From: Gammaproteobacteria bacterium
GTDB lineage: Bacteria; Pseudomonadota; Gammaproteobacteria; JAJFKG01
Length of the DNA stretch: 62,574 bases
Direction: 5' to 3'
NCBI GenBank assembly: GCA_021773335.1
Contig: JAJFKG010000023.1
Coordinates: 1 to 62,574 of the forward strand
The notes beneath the pieces are model-generated. The model did no database searches and had not been told where the DNA came from. It saw nothing but the letters and a program-made list of their open reading frames with translations. The position numbers and the translations under genes are program-made. This document shows, piece after piece, positions 16,385 through 25,079 of this stretch. Within the stretch, counting starts at the first letter, position 1; each line of letters begins with the position of its first letter.

Positions 16385-19096
16385 ATGACAACAATCCCCA
16401 AACATCCACTCGCCAAACCTCCTCTCGTATTAATCGACGGTTCGTCTTACCTATACCGCGCCTTCCACGCTCTACCGCCTTTGACTAATTCAAAAGGCCA
16501 AGCAACAGGGGCCGTGTATGGCGTGCTCAATATGATCCGTAAGCTCATCAATGATTACGAGCCAGAATACATAGCCGTTGTATTTGACGCCAAAGGCAAG
16601 ACTTTTCGTGATGATCTCTATCCCAAATACAAAGCTAACCGTCCCCCCATGCCTGATGAATTACGCAGCCAAATTCAACCCTTGCATGACATTATCCACG
16701 CCATGGGTTTGCCCTTATTGGCAATCGAAGGCGTAGAAGCAGACGATGTTATTGGCACCCTAGCGACACAAGCCGACCAACAAGGTATGCATACCTTAAT
16801 ATCAACCGGCGATAAAGATATGGCGCAACTCGTCAACGACCATGTCACTCTGATCAATACCATGACAAACAAGCTCCTCGATAACGACGGTGTCAAAGAC
16901 AAATTTGCCGTTGAACCCAAACAAATCATCGATTATCTAACCCTTATCGGCGATAGCGTTGATAATATCCCGGGGGTACCAAAAGTAGGCCCTAAAACCG
17001 CGGCTAAATGGTTAGATGAGCATAAAACTTTAGATAATATTATTGCTCATGCAGATACATTCAAAGGTAAAGTTGGTGAAAACTTACGTCAGAGTCTTGA
17101 ACAATTACCTTTGTCGCGCCAACTTGTCACTATCAAACACGATGTCGAATTACCAATAAAAATTAGTGAGCTAAAGCCACAGGCTGCCGATCAAAAAGCT
17201 TTAATCGAATATTATGGGGAGTTGGAATTCAAACGTTGGCTCAGTGAGCAACTTGGTGAAGATTCTCCTGAAGAGACCAAGCTCACGAAAAAAAATTACG
17301 AAATCATTTTAACAAATGATCAATTTAAACAGTGGCTAAATAAACTCAAGCAAGCAGAATACTTCGCTTTTGATACCGAAACGACTTCTTTGAATTATAT
17401 GCAAGCTGAGCTTGTTGGGGTGTCATTTGCCACCCAAGCGCATGAGGCTGCCTATCTCCCACTTACCCATGACTACCCTGGGGCACCTGAACAACTTGAT
17501 AAAGAATCTGTGTTACAACAATTAAAACCCTTGCTAGAAGATGTTGCCACAGCGAAAATCGGACAAAACTTAAAGTATGATATGGGTATACTCGCAAACG
17601 TTGGTATTCGTCTCCAAGGTATCGAAAATGATACTATGCTCGAATCATATATAATTAATAGCTCAGGCAATCGCCACGATATGGATACGCTTGCGCTTAA
17701 ATATCTCGGTTGTAATACCATCCGCTTTGCAGATATTGCCGGCAAAGGCGCAAAACAGCTAACGTTCAACCAAATCGCTCTCGAGCAAGCAGCCCCGTAT
17801 GCGGCAGAAGATGCCGACATTACCTTGCAATTACACGAAAAGTTACACCCCATGTTAAACAAGCACCCCGGCTTATTACATGTATACAAACATATCGAAA
17901 TGCCGCTTGTCTCGGTATTATCCCATATGGAACGTCGTGGCGTACTCATTGATGCGCCATTGTTACAACAACAAAGTGGAGAGTTGGGTAAGCGTTTACA
18001 GGCGTTAGAAAACAAAGCTTATAAAATAGCAGGAGAAACCTTTAATCTAGCGTCGCCAAAGCAATTACAAACGCTATTATTCGATAAATTGGGCTTGCCT
18101 GTTTTGAAAAAAACGCCCAAAGGCCAGCCATCCACCGCCGAAAATGTCTTACAAGAACTTGCACTAGATTACCCCTTACCCAAAATTATTCTCGAATACC
18201 GCAGTCTTAGCAAATTAAAATCGACTTACACTGATAAGCTTCCCGAACAAATTAACCCTAAAACCGGCAGGATTCATACATCTTATCACCAGGCTGTTGC
18301 AGCCACAGGACGTTTATCTTCATCCGATCCAAACTTACAAAATATCCCTGTCCGTACTGAAGAGGGCCGTCGTATTCGCAAAGCCTTTACCGCACCTGCG
18401 GGGAAAAAGATCGTCGCTGCCGATTATTCACAAATTGAATTACGCATCATGGCTCACCTCTCAAAAGACGAAAGCCTCCTAAAAGCATTCAGCAATGGTA
18501 TGGATATCCATCGCGCCACAGCGGCAGAAGTTTTTAGTGTGGCACCTGATGCAGTCACCTCTGAGCAACGACGTGGCGCCAAAGCGATTAATTTTGGATT
18601 ACTTTATGGAATGTCCGCGTTTGGTTTAGCGCAACAGTTAAATATAGAACCTAAAGAAGCGCAAGCGTATGTTGACTTGTATTTTAGTCGTTATCCAGGG
18701 GTGAAAACCTATATGGAAAATACTCGTAAACAAGCACATGAACAAGGTTATGTTGAAACACTCTATGGAAGACGTCTCTATCTCGCTGAAATTAATGCTC
18801 GCAACATTATGCGTCAACGTGCCGCCGAACGTATGGCCATTAATGCGCCCCTACAAGGCACCGCCGCAGATATTATTAAGCTCGCTATGATAAAAATCGA
18901 TGCCTGGCTTCAACAACAAAGCATTGACGCCGATATGATCATGCAAGTGCATGATGAACTAGTCTTCGAAGTTGCAGAAAGTGATGTCGAAACTCTCATT
19001 AATTTTATTAATAAAGCGATGTGTGAAAACGATCTACTATCAATTCCTTTAGCCGTTGCTATCGGGGTAGGGGATTGTTGGGATGAAGCACATTAG
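16385..19096 (+). CDS. polA: DNA polymerase I
   Basis: A 903-residue three-domain polymerase. The 5'-nuclease domain begins 'LVLIDGSSYLYRAFHALPP'. The 3'-5' exonuclease has all DEDDy motifs: 'FAFDTETTSL', 'IGQNLKYDMGIL' and 'YAAEDADITLQLH'. The polymerase domain has motif A 'VAADYSQIELRI', motif B 'RRGAKAINFGLLYGMS' and motif C 'QVHDELVFEV'. Proofreading is therefore predicted to be intact. It fills gaps and removes Okazaki primers. The gene stands alone, with no obvious terminator behind it. Confidence 0.98.
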   Translation: MTTIPKHPLAKPPLVLIDGSSYLYRAFHALPPLTNSKGQATGAVYGVLNMIRKLINDYEPEYIAVVFDAKGKTFRDDLYPKYKANRPPMPDELRSQIQPLHDIIHAMGLPLLAIEGVEADDVIGTLATQADQQGMHTLISTGDKDMAQLVNDHVTLINTMTNKLLDNDGVKDKFAVEPKQIIDYLTLIGDSVDNIPGVPKVGPKTAAKWLDEHKTLDNIIAHADTFKGKVGENLRQSLEQLPLSRQLVTIKHDVELPIKISELKPQAADQKALIEYYGELEFKRWLSEQLGEDSPEETKLTKKNYEIILTNDQFKQWLNKLKQAEYFAFDTETTSLNYMQAELVGVSFATQAHEAAYLPLTHDYPGAPEQLDKESVLQQLKPLLEDVATAKIGQNLKYDMGILANVGIRLQGIENDTMLESYIINSSGNRHDMDTLALKYLGCNTIRFADIAGKGAKQLTFNQIALEQAAPYAAEDADITLQLHEKLHPMLNKHPGLLHVYKHIEMPLVSVLSHMERRGVLIDAPLLQQQSGELGKRLQALENKAYKIAGETFNLASPKQLQTLLFDKLGLPVLKKTPKGQPSTAENVLQELALDYPLPKIILEYRSLSKLKSTYTDKLPEQINPKTGRIHTSYHQAVAATGRLSSSDPNLQNIPVRTEEGRRIRKAFTAPAGKKIVAADYSQIELRIMAHLSKDESLLKAFSNGMDIHRATAAEVFSVAPDAVTSEQRRGAKAINFGLLYGMSAFGLAQQLNIEPKEAQAYVDLYFSRYPGVKTYMENTRKQAHEQGYVETLYGRRLYLAEINARNIMRQRAAERMAINAPLQGTAADIIKLAMIKIDAWLQQQSIDADMIMQVHDELVFEVAESDVETLINFINKAMCENDLLSIPLAVAIGVGDCWDEAH

Positions 19097-19309
19097 AATC
19101 ACAGTTTGTTAAGCCCTTTCAACTTTTCCATTAAGCATAAGCGACCTTGCTCTATTCCCTTCGCACCTGAAGAAGCGAATTTATTGAAATTAGCACGATC
19201 CTGCCGAAAATAGTTAGACAACGCCTGGTACAATTATTGCCTCGCTATCGGTAACACTATGAATTTGTAGGAATAAATAGAGCAATGTTTGCTCAAATCA
19301 AAACAAGTG

Positions 19310-19337
19310 TTCAACATGCCGCCCGCTCTGCTATAAT
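19310..19337 (+). promoter_or_regulatory. Predicted promoter of the RTX gene
   Basis: A perfect TATAAT at 19332-19337 with a weak -35 TTCAAC at 19310-19315 (16-nt spacer), 37 bp before the ATG. The 19097-19374 gap between polA and this gene holds no other recognisable feature. Confidence 0.5.
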
Positions 19338-19374
19338 CGTACATATCTCTGCCGAACCATGGATTGGTATATAA

Positions 19375-22300
19375 ATGAGCAATTATAACTGGACGCTTGA
19401 ACATTCATTTCGTAGTCTCACTAACGCGCTATTCCGACGTAATTGGCAAACATTTGGGTATGCCTGGCAATCACGGGTTACCACGACGCTAAGACAATAC
19501 GGTAAAATCCCGCATACAGTTACTGAAATTATCATCATGGGCATAGCCGCTCATTATGCGGGGTTAATACCGCCGAAACAACGTTATGGTAAAATTGGTG
19601 CTATCCATTTAAAGACTATCTACCCACAAACCGGGCTAACCGATTTACATGAGCTGACTAGAACCTTGGCTTTCCATAAAGCCATGACAGGACTTTTTGG
19701 TAATAATATCAAGTACAACCCTGCTGGTATTCTCAATATCAATCCGCTGCAAGGCACACTACTTAGTTTTCTCTTCCTGCAATTTTCTGACGCTGACGGA
19801 CAGTCTGCTGATGTATGGTTGAATACCCAATTCGTGGAGGATCTAATTAACCGACAAGAAGCGAGTTCTGGTAATAATCCTTATGCTAATCAATTTGCCA
19901 CATTAGGGCATGAGACTATTGAGATTGAGAATGCTTATATCGACATAAGCAATAATAATACTGAAGAAAGCGCAAATGAAGATACGCCATCATCTGATAA
20001 TAATACAACTCTGATTGGTGGTGCTGGTGACGACAGTTTGACTGGAGGGAGTGGTAATGACTCAGTAGTTGGTAATGCTGGCAACGATTCATTGATTGGA
20101 GGAGGAGGTAGTGACACTATTGATGCTGGTGTCGGTAATGACACCATAGAGGGTGGTGCCGGCAACGACTCCATTATCGGCGGTACTGGCAATGACTCCA
20201 TTGATGGGGGAAGTGGTGATGATACGCTAATGGGCGGTGCTGGCAATGATACCCTGCAAGCAGGCACCGGCAATGACTCGCTTGACGGTGGCGCCGATAA
20301 TGATTTATTTGAATTTTATGAAGCAGAATTTGATGTTAATGACAGCATAGAGGGTGGTAGTGGCACAGACACTTTACGTTTTCTTGACCAAGCGACCGTA
20401 TTGAGCACAGAATTAGATAACAAGAGTGGTATTGATGTCATTGAATTCAGTGCTGACGGCAATAGCGTGGCCCTCACTGATGTCTTCGTTGATACTGCAG
20501 ATAACGATGCCATCGAACTCGCTAACAACGCATTCACCATTACTGCGTTAGACACCGCTAACGTCAACAGTGCACGTGATGTCGTCATCAACGGCACCGC
20601 TACCGTCACTTTAGCTGACGGCGTCAATAACAGAGTCCTCGCTAAAGATGGCGTTAACACCTCCATCAACGGTGGTACCGGTGCTGATACCATCTTAGGT
20701 GGCTCCGGCAATGATGTCATGAGTGGTGGTGCGGGTAATGATTCCTTAAGTGGTGGTGCTGGCACTGACATCTTCAATACCACCGACGCTTTATTCATCG
20801 CCGGCGATACCTTAAGTGGTGGAGCCGGCACTGACACCTTAAGCTTTAGCGATGCCGCGGCAATCACTTCCGCTGAACTCGCCAACAAAACTGGCATCGA
20901 TGTCATCTCGTTCGCCGCTAATGGCAACACTCTTGTGCTTAATGATATCTTTGTGGATGGCTCTGACTCGGATTCTGTTGATCTCGCAAACAACACCTTC
21001 ACCATCTCGAGTCTGGATACATCCGCTGTAAACAGCGCACGGAATGTTGTCATCGGCGGCACCGCTACCGTCACTTTAGCCGACGGTGTCAATAACAGAG
21101 TCCTCGCTAAAGACGGCGTTAACACTACTATCAACGGTGGCACCGGTAATGACACCATCGTCGGCGGCACCGGTGATGACGTCATCAGTGGTGGTGCCGG
21201 CAGTGACTCACTTTCCGGTGGCGTCGGCAATGATACGCTAACGGGTGGTGCTGGGGTTGACGAGCTAACAAGCGCCGCTGGCAATGATAAATTGGTTTGG
21301 ACCAATGCTAATGAATCAGGCGTAGGTGCAAGCAATCGCGATATCGTCAGTGATTTTAGCCAAGGTAACGACTTAATCGATCTGCAAGCGATCAGCACCT
21401 TTGGTTTTCGCGGCACGCAGGCATTTTCGGGCACTAATAATGAAGTACGTTATACGACAAGTGACGGCAACACAATTATCCAAGTAGACAGCAATGCGGA
21501 TGGTAGCGTCAATTATGAAATTGAGTTAAGTGGTTTATTTGCCTTAACAGCCGATAATTTTATTGGCGTGATCACCCAAATAATAGAACTTTCCAGCCTT
21601 AACGGTACTAATGGATTTCAAATTAATGGTAACGACGCGGGTGATTACACGGGGTTTGAAGTTTCAAATGTCGGCGACTTTAACGGGGATGGCTTAGATG
21701 ATTTCCTGATTGTCGCAGAATTAGCAGAGAGTATTGGCATCACTAACGAAGGCGAAGTCTATATTGTCTATGGAAGTACCAGTGGTTATTCCAATCCATT
21801 TGAACTATCCAGCTTAGATGGTACCAACGGTGTTGTTTTACATGCCGAAATTTTTGCTACTTCTCCGAATACGGTGAGTGCGGATGGCGTCGGTGATATC
21901 AATGGCGATGGGTTTGCTGATGTCATTGTTGGCCAAATAAAAAGTGATGCCTTGGCGCTCGGTGCGGGCAAAGCAACGGTTGTCTTTGGCAGCAGCAGTT
22001 TGGGCGCAACCTTTGAGTTATCCAATATTGATGGCACTAATGGTTTTGATTTAATCGGCCAGACCTTGGGTGATAATGCCGGTGCCAACGTCAATCTATC
22101 TGGTGACATCAATGGCGATGGTTTAACCGATATCCTTGTCGGTGCTTATAATGCCGATCCCGGTTTGCTGCGTACAGATGCAGGTGAAGTCTATGTTATA
22201 TTTGGTCAAACTAGTGGCTTTGCTAGCAACACTTATTTATCGAGCTTAAACGGTACCAATGGTTTCACCATCAATGGTGATGATGCGGGTGACGCACTAG

Positions 22301-23697
22301 GTGGTTCGACTATTGCCAGCAGTGAGTTTGCTAATCCTTTATCGGTGGGTGATTTTAATGGCGATAATTACGATGACATCCTGGTCAGTGCACGTTCCGC
22401 GGATAGTGATGATGGTGCTGTCTATTTAATTTATGGTCAATCAAGTGGCTTTGCAAGCCAGTTCGAAGTGTCTGCGCTGAATGGTACGACGGGGTTTGTT
22501 ATCGCGCCAGGCAGTGCCAATGATGCCTTAGGTACGGCTGTCGATATCACTGGTGACATTAATGGCGATGGGCTTAAAGATATTATCGTGAGTGCCTTAA
22601 ATGGTGATCCGAATGGTAGCACTAATGCCGGTGAAACTTATATTATCTTTGGTACTCAAAGCGCAAGCTGGGGAAGTACACTTGAAGTTTCTGATCTAAA
22701 CGGTACAAATGGTTTCACTATTAATGGTGCTGAAGCTAATTCTTATTCAGGCGTTGATGTGCAGGCTGCTGGCGATATCAATGGCGATGGGTTTGATGAC
22801 ATCCTCATCGGTGCTCACCTTGGCGACGGCGCTGAAACTGATTCAGGTGTGGCTTATTTAGTTTATGGCAAGGCGAGTGGATTTGCTAGCGTCTTAGAAT
22901 TAAGCGACATCAATGGTATCAGTGGCTTTAAGATTAATGGTATCAACACGGATGACCAAGCTGGATTTAGCATCAGCAGCACCGGTGACATCAATGGTGA
23001 CGGGTTCGATGACATTATTGTTGGAGCTAGCTATGCCGATCCAGATGGTCGATCTAACGCGGGGGAATCTTATATCATCTACGGCAGTGATACCCTAAAC
23101 CAAACGACACAAACAGGCACAAGTGGTGGAGATACCCTGACTGGAAGTTCGAGCGTTGATTACATTAATGCGTTAGCCGGCAATGATTCTATTACCGGCG
23201 CTGCTGGTGACGATACATTAATAGGTGGCCAAGGTGATGATACTATCGACGGTGGTGGCGGCAACGATATGGTACTGGGTGGTGCAGGCGATGATATTTT
23301 AATCTATGATCCAGATGATGTTTTGCGGGTAGACGCAGGGTTAGGCCAAGATACCTTACGTTTTGACGGTACTGGGCAAAGTTTAGATTTAACGAACATC
23401 GATAATTTACGCTACCAAGGGATTGAGACTATCGACTTAACTGGCACAGGTAATAATAGTTTAACGCTAGAGTTGGCGGATCTCTTTGATTTATCCGCTG
23501 AAGTCAATATATTCCCAACAACTGATTCGGCAAACACTCTCGTTGTACAGGGCGATAGTGGAGATAGTGTTACGAGCAGTAGCCAAGGCTGGGCTAATCA
23601 GGGCAATGTTGTCATTGGCTCAGAGGTTTTTGCACACTATACTAGCGGTGTTGGTCACTTGTACGTAGACACTGATATAACAGCAACTGTCTCATAA
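19375..23697 (+). CDS. Large RTX calcium-binding protein with a seven-repeat FG-GAP beta-propeller
   Basis: A 1440-residue protein with four parts. Residues 1-195 are an unrecognised domain without a Sec signal. Residues 213-310 are a run of GGxGxD nonapeptides ('GGAGNDSIIGGTGNDSIDGG'), which form calcium-binding parallel beta-rolls. Residues 323-665 contain two 155-residue copies of a further RTX-bearing unit, ending in a serralysin-like 'NRDIVSDFSQGNDLIDL'. Residues about 738-1238 hold seven FG-GAP repeats of the form 'GDINGDGFDDIIVG', each flanked by 'LSSLNGTNGF' and 'EVYIVYG', enough for one integrin-alpha-like propeller. A second RTX block (about 1250-1310) and a 130-residue C-terminus follow. 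RTX proteins normally leave by type I secretion through a C-terminal signal. No T1SS genes are in the window. An adhesin or surface role is likely, but activity is unknown. Confidence 0.9.
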   Translation: MSNYNWTLEHSFRSLTNALFRRNWQTFGYAWQSRVTTTLRQYGKIPHTVTEIIIMGIAAHYAGLIPPKQRYGKIGAIHLKTIYPQTGLTDLHELTRTLAFHKAMTGLFGNNIKYNPAGILNINPLQGTLLSFLFLQFSDADGQSADVWLNTQFVEDLINRQEASSGNNPYANQFATLGHETIEIENAYIDISNNNTEESANEDTPSSDNNTTLIGGAGDDSLTGGSGNDSVVGNAGNDSLIGGGGSDTIDAGVGNDTIEGGAGNDSIIGGTGNDSIDGGSGDDTLMGGAGNDTLQAGTGNDSLDGGADNDLFEFYEAEFDVNDSIEGGSGTDTLRFLDQATVLSTELDNKSGIDVIEFSADGNSVALTDVFVDTADNDAIELANNAFTITALDTANVNSARDVVINGTATVTLADGVNNRVLAKDGVNTSINGGTGADTILGGSGNDVMSGGAGNDSLSGGAGTDIFNTTDALFIAGDTLSGGAGTDTLSFSDAAAITSAELANKTGIDVISFAANGNTLVLNDIFVDGSDSDSVDLANNTFTISSLDTSAVNSARNVVIGGTATVTLADGVNNRVLAKDGVNTTINGGTGNDTIVGGTGDDVISGGAGSDSLSGGVGNDTLTGGAGVDELTSAAGNDKLVWTNANESGVGASNRDIVSDFSQGNDLIDLQAISTFGFRGTQAFSGTNNEVRYTTSDGNTIIQVDSNADGSVNYEIELSGLFALTADNFIGVITQIIELSSLNGTNGFQINGNDAGDYTGFEVSNVGDFNGDGLDDFLIVAELAESIGITNEGEVYIVYGSTSGYSNPFELSSLDGTNGVVLHAEIFATSPNTVSADGVGDINGDGFADVIVGQIKSDALALGAGKATVVFGSSSLGATFELSNIDGTNGFDLIGQTLGDNAGANVNLSGDINGDGLTDILVGAYNADPGLLRTDAGEVYVIFGQTSGFASNTYLSSLNGTNGFTINGDDAGDALGGSTIASSEFANPLSVGDFNGDNYDDILVSARSADSDDGAVYLIYGQSSGFASQFEVSALNGTTGFVIAPGSANDALGTAVDITGDINGDGLKDIIVSALNGDPNGSTNAGETYIIFGTQSASWGSTLEVSDLNGTNGFTINGAEANSYSGVDVQAAGDINGDGFDDILIGAHLGDGAETDSGVAYLVYGKASGFASVLELSDINGISGFKINGINTDDQAGFSISSTGDINGDGFDDIIVGASYADPDGRSNAGESYIIYGSDTLNQTTQTGTSGGDTLTGSSSVDYINALAGNDSITGAAGDDTLIGGQGDDTIDGGGGNDMVLGGAGDDILIYDPDDVLRVDAGLGQDTLRFDGTGQSLDLTNIDNLRYQGIETIDLTGTGNNSLTLELADLFDLSAEVNIFPTTDSANTLVVQGDSGDSVTSSSQGWANQGNVVIGSEVFAHYTSGVGHLYVDTDITATVS
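20341..21228 (+). repeat. Internal 465-bp tandem duplication in the RTX gene
   Basis: Two in-frame copies, 20341-20763 and 20806-21228, are offset by 465 bp (155 codons). Parts are nearly identical at DNA level: a block of about 65 bp encoding 'GTATVTLADGVNNRVLAKDG' recurs at about 20595 and 21060 with only a few silent changes. This indicates a recent duplication or ongoing gene conversion within the coding sequence. Confidence 0.8.
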
Positions 23698-23712
23698 CAG
23701 GAGGGATACCTA

Positions 23713-24138
23713 ATGTTAAAAACGTTTACTCCAGTCTGGCTTTTCATCAGTTTGTTATGGATTTTTTCGAGCGCCGGATATGCTAACGTCCCAACAAATA
23801 CAAATGCTTCACAGGCTGACTCTACTCACCAACTCGTTATCGATCGTAAGGCCTTGAGGCGTAATCAAGGGCCAAAGACGCCAGATGCGCGAATTAAGGC
23901 TAAGCGTGAAGCGCGTCAAAAGCAGTTAAACGAAGGCTTGAGCAATCAACAAAAACACCAAATCAAGCAAGATGCACGTGCGCAGCGTGGACAGTGGAAA
24001 GACATGACGCCGGCGGAAAAATCTCAGGCTAAACGTCGCTACAAACAAAAGTATCCCGATTTTGATCCAAAACAAAAATATGAAGCACAACGCTTAGAAC
24101 GACATGAAGACAATACCTTGACGCCCCAGAAAAAGTAA
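23713..24138 (+). CDS. Small basic secreted protein of unknown function
   Basis: A 141-residue protein with a Sec-type signal peptide (hydrophobic 'PVWLFISLLWIFSSAG', likely cleavage after 'GYA', residue 24). The mature chain is very basic and rich in Lys/Arg/Gln with helical heptad character ('RIKAKREARQKQLNEG', 'MTPAEKSQAKRRYKQKYPD'). The segment 'WKDMTPAEKSQAKRRY' is reminiscent of DUF3106-type proteins, but I am not sure. It starts 15 bp after the RTX stop behind a strong AGGAGGG, so it is almost certainly in the same operon. Confidence 0.7.
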   Translation: MLKTFTPVWLFISLLWIFSSAGYANVPTNTNASQADSTHQLVIDRKALRRNQGPKTPDARIKAKREARQKQLNEGLSNQQKHQIKQDARAQRGQWKDMTPAEKSQAKRRYKQKYPDFDPKQKYEAQRLERHEDNTLTPQKK

Positions 24139-24174
24139 ACCAAGCTTAGGTGAACGAAATTAGTTCCAAACGAC

Positions 24175-24981
24175 TTATAGTGCGCTAGGACTTAAGTTAG
24201 AAGAAGATGCTGGACTAGCGGATGCTGCATAGTGCTCTTGTACGAGTTTATGTTTTTGTGAATAAAGTGCATCTTCCTCTGCGTGTAACTGTTTAGTCAT
24301 TTCAAGTATTTCTTGGCGTTGTGCTTCTATCTCAGCTAGTTTTGCTGCTATTTCAGGGGCTTTTGCAATTTCATTATTCCGTTTTAGGACTGCTTCCAAT
24401 TCCACGCGATCGGCATCGGAAACTCCAGTGCCATCTATATTACATTTAAGTAAGCAAGAGCTCAGAAGAAGAGGGGTAATGTCTGTTAAATTTGGATTAT
24501 CGGATAAATCGATTTCTTCTACCGAATGAAGAAGCCGCACAACTTTTTCCATGTCGGGATATACAGTAACCATGCTGTTTTTTCCGTCTGGTTCTGAAAG
24601 CAAATCGTTATATTCACTGGTGCGAAGATACAGAGCAACTCGCTCCATGGAAACAGGTTTAAAGACAGGCGTAGCATAAGGTGATGGCGGTATGTATTCT
24701 TGAAGTGGCACGAGTAGCTGTTTAAACTTGCCCCCTGGTATCCGCAATTTTTTTATAGCCACATCTGCTTCAAACAAAGGAACGAGCAAAGTTTCCAAGT
24801 CCCACGCACTAGCTATTTGGTGCAAACGGGGGTCAAAAAACACTTCTTCGCAACTATGTGCAGATTGCTGAGCGGCTTTTTCTATTACCCAGCTTGTTTG
24901 CTTTTTATGCGCTTTTAGGCCGCTAACAACCTCCTCATACCCTTTACTACCTGCGTGTCGTTTCTTTTGAAAAAAAACCAT
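24175..24981 (-). CDS. Hypothetical protein with LRR-like segment and C-terminal coiled coil
   Basis: Not assigned to a family. The ATG at 24981 is preferred over the longer frame from 25044 because GAAGGAG lies about 10 nt upstream; this gives 268 residues. A leucine-rich-repeat-like stretch lies near residues 150-185 ('VEEIDLSDNPNLTDITPLLL' then 'CNIDGTGVSDADRVELE'). A charged coiled coil follows at about 205-252 ('AAKLAEIEAQRQEILEMTKQ') and a Ser/Ala/Pro tail. There is no signal peptide or membrane span. The gene is convergent with the RTX operon. LRR plus coiled coil with an acidic C-terminal region is common among host-directed effectors of Legionellales, but no secretion system is visible here. 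Confidence 0.7.
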   Translation of the reverse strand: MVFFQKKRHAGSKGYEEVVSGLKAHKKQTSWVIEKAAQQSAHSCEEVFFDPRLHQIASAWDLETLLVPLFEADVAIKKLRIPGGKFKQLLVPLQEYIPPSPYATPVFKPVSMERVALYLRTSEYNDLLSEPDGKNSMVTVYPDMEKVVRLLHSVEEIDLSDNPNLTDITPLLLSSCLLKCNIDGTGVSDADRVELEAVLKRNNEIAKAPEIAAKLAEIEAQRQEILEMTKQLHAEEDALYSQKHKLVQEHYAASASPASSSNLSPSAL

Positions 24982-25079
24982 TCCTATATACTCCTTCGCA
25001 TAAAAACACATGAAATTTGTTGTAAATGATAGCAAAATACACAAATAGGAGAATACGGGAAAAATTACCGTAGCAAGAA

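Noticed and set aside
17473..18015. A 180-codon minus-strand ORF inside polA
   Set aside because: polA is intact on the plus strand with all exonuclease motifs in this interval. The reverse frame is Cys/Ser-rich and has no start signal.
19935..20273. Another minus-strand Pro-rich frame and the short tandem DNA repeats of the RTX region, resembling a CRISPR array
   Set aside because: The repeats are degenerate 27-bp coding nonapeptide units without unique spacers, and the frame is an antisense shadow.
20316..21434. A 372-codon minus-strand frame, Pro/Leu/Ser-rich, opposite the RTX gene
   Set aside because: It is the mirror image of the GGxGxD and Asn/Asp-rich repeats in the true gene. It lacks a ribosome site and recognisable domains.
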